Shown: positions 6,387-9,668 of the stretch, piece by piece | Layout: each line of letters starts with the position of its first letter | How positions within the stretch are numbered: position 1 is the stretch's first letter | Assembly: GCA_031278595.1 (NCBI GenBank) | Contig: JAITKE010000084.1 | Location: 1-9,668, forward strand | Length of the DNA stretch: 9,668 nt | From: Puniceicoccales bacterium | Lineage (GTDB): Bacteria; Verrucomicrobiota; Verrucomicrobiia; Opitutales; JAIRLG01 | Direction of reading: 5' to 3' | Notes under the pieces: model-generated | Databases searched by the model: none | What the model saw: the letters and a program-made list of their open reading frames with translations, nothing else | Told to the model about the DNA's origin: nothing | Program-made: the position numbers and the translations under genes

Positions 6387-7922
6387 ATGAAGCACTTCTA
6401 TCTGACGACGGCCATCGACTATGCCAATGGTCAGCCGCACATGGGACACGCCTACGAAAAGGTATTGGCCGATGTCATCGCCCGCCACCGGCGGCTCTGC
6501 GGGCAGGAGGTGCATTTCCTGACGGGCTTGGATGAACACGGCCAGAAGGTGCAGCAGACGGCCGAAAAGGAAGGCATCGAGCCCCAGCAGCTCTGCGACC
6601 GCGTCGCCGAGGATTTCCAAAAGATGTGCCAGTCGCTTCATATCTCCCACGATGACTACATCCGGACGACGGAGCAGCGGCATAAAGTTGTCGTTCAAGG
6701 CGTGCTACGGCGGCTCTTCGAACAGGGGGATATTTACTTGGCGGACTACCAGGGGCTCTACAGCCCGCGCCTGGAACAGTTTCTGCAGGAGAAGGACAAA
6801 GTGGACGGCCGTTGGCCGGAGGAATTCGGGGAGGTCATCGAGATTTCGGAAAAGAACTACTTCTTCCGCCTCCGTCGGCACATCCCCTGGCTGATGGGCC
6901 ACATCGAGGCCCATCCGGACTTCATCTTCCCGCATTTTCGAGCCAAGCAGGTGCTGGAGTTCCTCAAGGACGAGCCGAACGATCTCTGCATCTCGCGGCC
7001 GAAAAAGCGTCTCGCCTGGGGAATTCCTCTGCCCTTCGACGAGGACTACGTCACCTATGTGTGGTTCGATGCTTTGTTGAACTATATCTCGGCCGTCGGC
7101 TATGGGGAGGAAGGTTTTGGCCACTACTGGCCGGTGGATATCCAGGTCATCGGCAAGGATATTTTGGTTCCGGCCCACGCGGTCTACTGGCCCTGTATGC
7201 TGAGGGCGCTGGGAGCGGAAATACCCCGAACCCTGCTGGTCCACGGCTGGTGGCTGATGTCCGGTTCCAAGATGTCCAAGAGCACGGGACAGGTGGTCCA
7301 GCCCCTCGACTACGTGCGGCTCTGGGGTGCCGATGCCTTCCGCTACTTCGTCATGCGCGAGATGGTCATCGGCCAGGACTGCGACTTTTCCCACGAGCGC
7401 TTCATGGTTCGCTACAACGGCGACCTGGGCAATGATTTCGGCAACCTCGTCCATCGCCTGCTCCACATGCTGCGGCGCTACTGCGGAGGAGCGATTCCCC
7501 GGGAAAATTTTTCCGATGCGGAGGATCAGGCCCTGCGGCAGCACTGGCAGGAAATTCTGCCAAAAGTCTCCGAGGCCTACCAGCACTTCGCCATCCACTC
7601 GGCCCTGGAGTCCCTCTGGGAGATGCTGCGCCTCTTGAACCGTTTTACCGAATTGCGTTCCCCCTGGTCCCTGGCCAAATCCTCCCGGGAGGAGGATCGG
7701 AAAAAGCTGGAGGCCACCCTGGCCACCCTGGCCGAAGGCCTGCGCCTCGTGGTGACTGCGCTACAGCCGGTCATGCCGGAAATTTCCCGTCTGGTGCTGG
7801 AGGCCCTGGGCTTGCCTTCGGAGACGAATTTCAACTGGGACCGAGCGCTTCGGTGGTCGCAGGAGCTGGAAGGCCGATCGGTCAAGGATCCCAACGTCCT
7901 CTTCCCACGCATGGAAGGCTAG
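6387..7922 (+). CDS. metG: Methionyl-tRNA synthetase
   Basis: MetRS attaches methionine to initiator and elongator tRNA-Met in the cytoplasm. The 511-residue class I synthetase shows the HIGH-type motif PHMGH (17-21), the methionine-pocket region FLTGLDEHG (44-52), WGIPLPFDEDYVTYVWFDALLNY (211-233), and the KMSKS loop (295-299), followed by the helical anticodon-binding domain (about 350-480). It ends near 511, without the C-terminal tRNA-binding domain found in longer bacterial MetRS. The connective-peptide zinc knuckle has no cysteines: compared with Thermus MetRS as I recall it, the ligand positions hold S126, L129, W143 and E146. The start ATG is preceded by GAAGGG seven to eight bases upstream. 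No neighbour shares the transcript clearly; elements C and D follow within 50 bases. Confidence 0.96.
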   Translation: MKHFYLTTAIDYANGQPHMGHAYEKVLADVIARHRRLCGQEVHFLTGLDEHGQKVQQTAEKEGIEPQQLCDRVAEDFQKMCQSLHISHDDYIRTTEQRHKVVVQGVLRRLFEQGDIYLADYQGLYSPRLEQFLQEKDKVDGRWPEEFGEVIEISEKNYFFRLRRHIPWLMGHIEAHPDFIFPHFRAKQVLEFLKDEPNDLCISRPKKRLAWGIPLPFDEDYVTYVWFDALLNYISAVGYGEEGFGHYWPVDIQVIGKDILVPAHAVYWPCMLRALGAEIPRTLLVHGWWLMSGSKMSKSTGQVVQPLDYVRLWGADAFRYFVMREMVIGQDCDFSHERFMVRYNGDLGNDFGNLVHRLLHMLRRYCGGAIPRENFSDAEDQALRQHWQEILPKVSEAYQHFAIHSALESLWEMLRLLNRFTELRSPWSLAKSSREEDRKKLEATLATLAEGLRLVVTALQPVMPEISRLVLEALGLPSETNFNWDRALRWSQELEGRSVKDPNVLFPRMEG

Positions 7923-7971
7923 GGGAGTGCCGTCAGATTCAACAAGGGCGTTTGCTGGAGGGTCTTGTTTT

Positions 7972-8074
7972 TGGGGGCCGGCTTTCGATGCCGAAGGCAT
8001 CGAGCCCGCAAAGCGGGCCGCCCGGAGGGAAAAAGGCCGGAGGCCTTTTCTTCTCCGGGCAAAGCCGGCCCCCA
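7972..8074. repeat. Cloverleaf palindromic element C
   Basis: The element is 103 bp. The perfect 14-bp closing stem is TGGGGGCCGGCTTT (7972-7985) with AAAGCCGGCCCCCA (8061-8074). Arm 1 is CGATGCC-GAA-GGCATCG (7986-8002). Arm 2 is GCCCGC-AAA-GCGGGC (8004-8018). Arm 3 is GCCCGGAG...CTCCGGGC (8020-8060), extended through a three-base internal loop by AAAAGGCC-GGA-GGCCTTTT (8031-8049). It starts 50 bases after the metG stop and has no T-tract. The gene-free stretch 7923-8274 holds C, an 16-base spacer containing ACAGCGAA (a word also in the right stem of A), element D, and the thioredoxin leader. Confidence 0.88.
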
Positions 8075-8090
8075 CCGGGGACAGCGAAGC

Positions 8091-8179
8091 GTTTTGGCGA
8101 GGGCCCCGGGACGCTCGCTTCGCGAGCAAGCGGCTTTAGTCGCTAGCCCTCTTCGAGGGCTATCCCGGGGCCCCAAAAC
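8091..8179. repeat. Cloverleaf palindromic element D (adjacent to C)
   Basis: The element is 89 bp. The 17-bp closing stem pairs 8091-8111 with TCCCGGGGCCCCAAAAC (8163-8179); the left strand carries an extra four-base bulge. Arm 1 is GCTCGC-TTC-GCGAGC (8113-8127). Arm 2 is AGCGGC-TTTA-GTCGCT (8129-8144, one G-T pair). Arm 3 is AGCCCTC-TTC-GAGGGCT (8145-8161). The TTC loops read GAA on the other strand, like those of A and C, so D may be in the opposite orientation. Confidence 0.85.
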
Positions 8180-8274
8180 ACCCCCCTCATTTTAGTTTGA
8201 CGACACCATCTAGGGAAGCGCTGAATTGTATTTACACGGCCGGGTGAAACGCCACACAGAGGAGGAGTTTACAC

Positions 8275-8610
8275 ATGTCATCTGAAAAGACCATCCAGCT
8301 GTCGCAGGAAAATTTCGTCCCCACGGTTCAGAGGAGCCGCAAACCGGTCCTGGTCGACTTTTGGGCGCCCTGGTGCGGGCCGTGCTGCGCCCTGTCTGGC
8401 CTCATCGACGAAGTGGCGGAGGAGCATCCGGAATGGGTCGTGGCCAAGCTCAACATCGATGAAGGGGTGGATTTGGCGGAGGAATACGACGTGAGGTCGA
8501 TCCCGACCCTGCTGTTCTTCAATGCCCAGGGCCAATTGGTCGACCGTTCCGTGGGCGGCCTCACGAAGGGCGATCTGCTGACCCGATTGGAAAGGGTGGC
8601 CCACGGCTGA
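8275..8610 (+). CDS. trxA: Thioredoxin
   Basis: This 111-residue single-domain thioredoxin is a cytoplasmic disulfide reductant for enzymes such as ribonucleotide reductase, recycled by thioredoxin reductase. It has the active site WCGPC (33-37; Cys34 and Cys37), the buried Asp in VDFWAPW (Asp28), and the cis-proline loop RSIPT (Pro77), with the usual C-terminal GG at 94-95. There is no signal peptide, so it is a cytoplasmic TrxA rather than a periplasmic member. A second cysteine, Cys38, directly follows the active site where most thioredoxins have Lys or Arg. GGAGGAG at 8261-8267 is a strong ribosome binding site for the ATG. TTGACG at 8197-8202 could be a -35 box, but the nearest -10 candidate (TGAATT) is spaced 19 bp away, so the promoter is uncertain. 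Confidence 0.95.
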   Translation: MSSEKTIQLSQENFVPTVQRSRKPVLVDFWAPWCGPCCALSGLIDEVAEEHPEWVVAKLNIDEGVDLAEEYDVRSIPTLLFFNAQGQLVDRSVGGLTKGDLLTRLERVAHG

Positions 8611-8634
8611 GCGGCGATGAAGTTTTTCCTCTCC

Positions 8635-8669
8635 GGGGCACCGTTTTCCCCTCGTGTTGCCCCTTTTTT
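8635..8669 (+). terminator. Intrinsic terminator after thioredoxin
   Basis: GGGGCA (8635-8640) pairs with TGCCCC (8658-8663), with a possible inner CAC/GTG, and is followed at once by six T (8664-8669). It lies 25 bases after the thioredoxin stop and ends only nine bases before the ATG of the next gene. Confidence 0.5.
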
Positions 8670-8677
8670 CTTTAACC

Positions 8678-9601
8678 ATGACTTCAAACTTTCAACCACC
8701 CAATGCCGCTAAACATCCGCTCCTGGGCATTTTCTGGTTCCTCTTGAGCCTCGTCGTCTGTTCCGGCAATGACGTCCTGATGAAGTACCTGGGGAGTGAT
8801 TTTCACAGCGTCCAGATCGTCTTCCTGCGCTATTTTTTCGGAACGCTCAGCCTGCTGCCGTGGATGATTTTTTCCAAAAAAGAGGCCTTTCGAACCCGCC
8901 GCATCGGCTTTTACGTCCTGCGGGGGGTGTTGCTCTTCGGCGGCGTATGTCTCTGGTGCTACGGCCTGCGGACGACGCCCATCGCCGTCGCCTCGTCCTT
9001 CGATTTCAGCATCCACATCTTGACCATGCTGCTGGCCATCCCCTTCCTGGGCGAGCGGATTTCAGCCAGGCGCTGGGCAGTGGCCGGGCTGGGCTTCCTC
9101 GGCGTCTGGATCGTCCTCCATCCGGTCCAGAATTCTTTTCCCCTACAACCGGCCGTCTGGATGATGGCGGCGGCCCTCATGTTCGCCTATCTGGACATTT
9201 TGAACAAGAAGTACCTGTCGCAGGAGGGGGTGCTGACGATGCTCTTCTACACCGCTCTGCTGACCCTGCTCCTGGCGACCGTACCGGCCCTGCGGGTATG
9301 GAAGCTAGTTCCCCCTGGCCCGATGCTCCTCTTCTTCGCCCTGGGCTGCGGGGCCAATCTCATCCTCTACTGCATCCTGAAGGCCTTCGAGCAGGTGGAG
9401 GTGTCGGCGGTGGTTCCCTTTCGCTACCTGGAGCTCATCCTGGCGGCCCTGTTCGGCTACCTCTTCTTCGGCGAAGGCCTGTCGCTGCGCCTGTTCCTGG
9501 GTGCCTCCGTCATCGCCCTGAGCTCGCTCTACCTGGCCTGGGAAGAACTGCGCGAGACGAAGGGATTGGGCCAAAATCATTCCCCTTCTTCCTGCTGCTA
9601 G
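8678..9601 (+). CDS. DMT/EamA-family transporter, similar to S-adenosylmethionine importers
   Basis: This 307-residue inner-membrane protein has about ten hydrophobic helices in two EamA repeats, the normal size for the drug/metabolite transporter superfamily. Segments such as FWFLLSLVVCSGNDVLMKYLG, LRYFFGTLSLLPW, LRGVLLFGGVCLWCYGL, YLDILNKKYL, MLFYTALLTLL and ILKAFEQVEVSAVVPFRYLEL closely match, from memory, the characterised SAM transporter of Rickettsia prowazekii. SAM uptake is therefore the best guess, but other EamA proteins carry amino acids, sugars or drugs, so substrate is unproven. I chose ATG 8678; an in-frame GTG at 8654 lies inside the preceding terminator hairpin. No ribosome binding site precedes the ATG, so translation may be weak or the mRNA short-leadered. 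The gene is followed after 26 bases by a second copy of repeat B. Confidence 0.85.
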   Translation: MTSNFQPPNAAKHPLLGIFWFLLSLVVCSGNDVLMKYLGSDFHSVQIVFLRYFFGTLSLLPWMIFSKKEAFRTRRIGFYVLRGVLLFGGVCLWCYGLRTTPIAVASSFDFSIHILTMLLAIPFLGERISARRWAVAGLGFLGVWIVLHPVQNSFPLQPAVWMMAAALMFAYLDILNKKYLSQEGVLTMLFYTALLTLLLATVPALRVWKLVPPGPMLLFFALGCGANLILYCILKAFEQVEVSAVVPFRYLELILAALFGYLFFGEGLSLRLFLGASVIALSSLYLAWEELRETKGLGQNHSPSSCC

Positions 9602-9627
9602 GAGAAAATTCGCTGCGCGACCGGTGG

Positions 9628-9668
9628 GTTTGGGGCCGCCTTTGGGCCCTACGGGCCCTGGCGCCCGC
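9628..9668. repeat. Second copy of cloverleaf element B, cut by window edge
   Basis: These 41 bases are identical to 2518-2558: the left closing stem, arm 1 and the first strand of arm 2 of element B. The rest lies beyond the window. The flanks differ apart from a loosely similar CGGTG just upstream. The identity over 7 kb shows a dispersed, recently copied or homogenised repeat. It is again 3' of a gene, the transporter. Confidence 0.9.

Noticed and set aside
6705..7598. 297-codon minus-strand ORF
   Set aside because: Antisense shadow of metG, whose motifs are intact throughout.
2333..8179. Cloverleaf elements as tRNA or tmRNA genes
   Set aside because: Arm lengths and loops do not fit: three-base loops, no seven-base anticodon or T loops, no GTTC motif, and a closing stem of 14 bp or more.
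2333..8179. Cloverleaf elements as ordinary intrinsic terminators
   Set aside because: None is followed by a T-tract on either strand; the T-run beside A is on its 5' side. Some termination effect cannot be excluded.
7761..8195. Small ORFs on both strands across elements C and D
   Set aside because: Composition follows the palindromes (runs of Arg, Pro, Gly), several frames are open at once, and none has a ribosome binding site or family features.
2333..9668. CRISPR array
   Set aside because: Repeats are few, differ from each other, are internally palindromic and lack regular spacers; no cas genes are visible.

Overview
The window looks like chromosomal DNA of a GC-rich bacterium of the PVC superphylum, most likely Verrucomicrobiota close to Opitutae/Puniceicoccales. 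The clues are a DapL-type LL-diaminopimelate aminotransferase, a type IV/II pseudopilin of the style common in that phylum, and a methionyl-tRNA synthetase whose zinc-knuckle region is of a cysteine-free form. The placement is inferred from recalled protein families. No rRNA or other phylogenetic marker is present.

Layout: (1) bases 1-775, minus strand: a pseudopilin gene cut by the left edge, read from a promoter at about 903-930. (2) 1016-2260, plus: dapL (lysine and peptidoglycan precursor). (3) 2261-2605: no gene, two cloverleaf-shaped palindromic elements (A and B), with B running into the end of folC. (4) 2606-4950, minus: accD then folC, a classic bacterial gene pair (fatty-acid and folate synthesis). 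(5) 4953-5483, plus: a PAP2-family membrane phosphatase, divergent from accD. (6) 5480-6136, minus: an unrecognised protein with visibly lower GC than its neighbours. (7) 6387-7922, plus: metG. (8) 7923-8274: no gene, two more cloverleaf elements (C and D). (9) 8275-8610, plus: thioredoxin. (10) 8678-9601, plus: a ten-helix DMT/EamA transporter resembling the S-adenosylmethionine importer of Rickettsia. (11) 9628-9668: the start of a second copy of element B, cut by the right edge.

Most genes are housekeeping. The most unusual content is the family of cloverleaf elements. Each complete one is about 90-104 bp with a long closing stem that encloses three side-by-side hairpins. Most hairpin loops are exactly three bases, and the stem sequences differ between elements while the layout stays the same. 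They lie 3' of genes and have no T-tract like that of an intrinsic terminator. B is present at least twice with 41 identical bases. Other points worth a second look are an AccD that has lost all four zinc-ribbon cysteines, a MetRS also without zinc ligands, a possible SAM importer that would suggest a host-dependent lifestyle, and the low-GC orphan gene.
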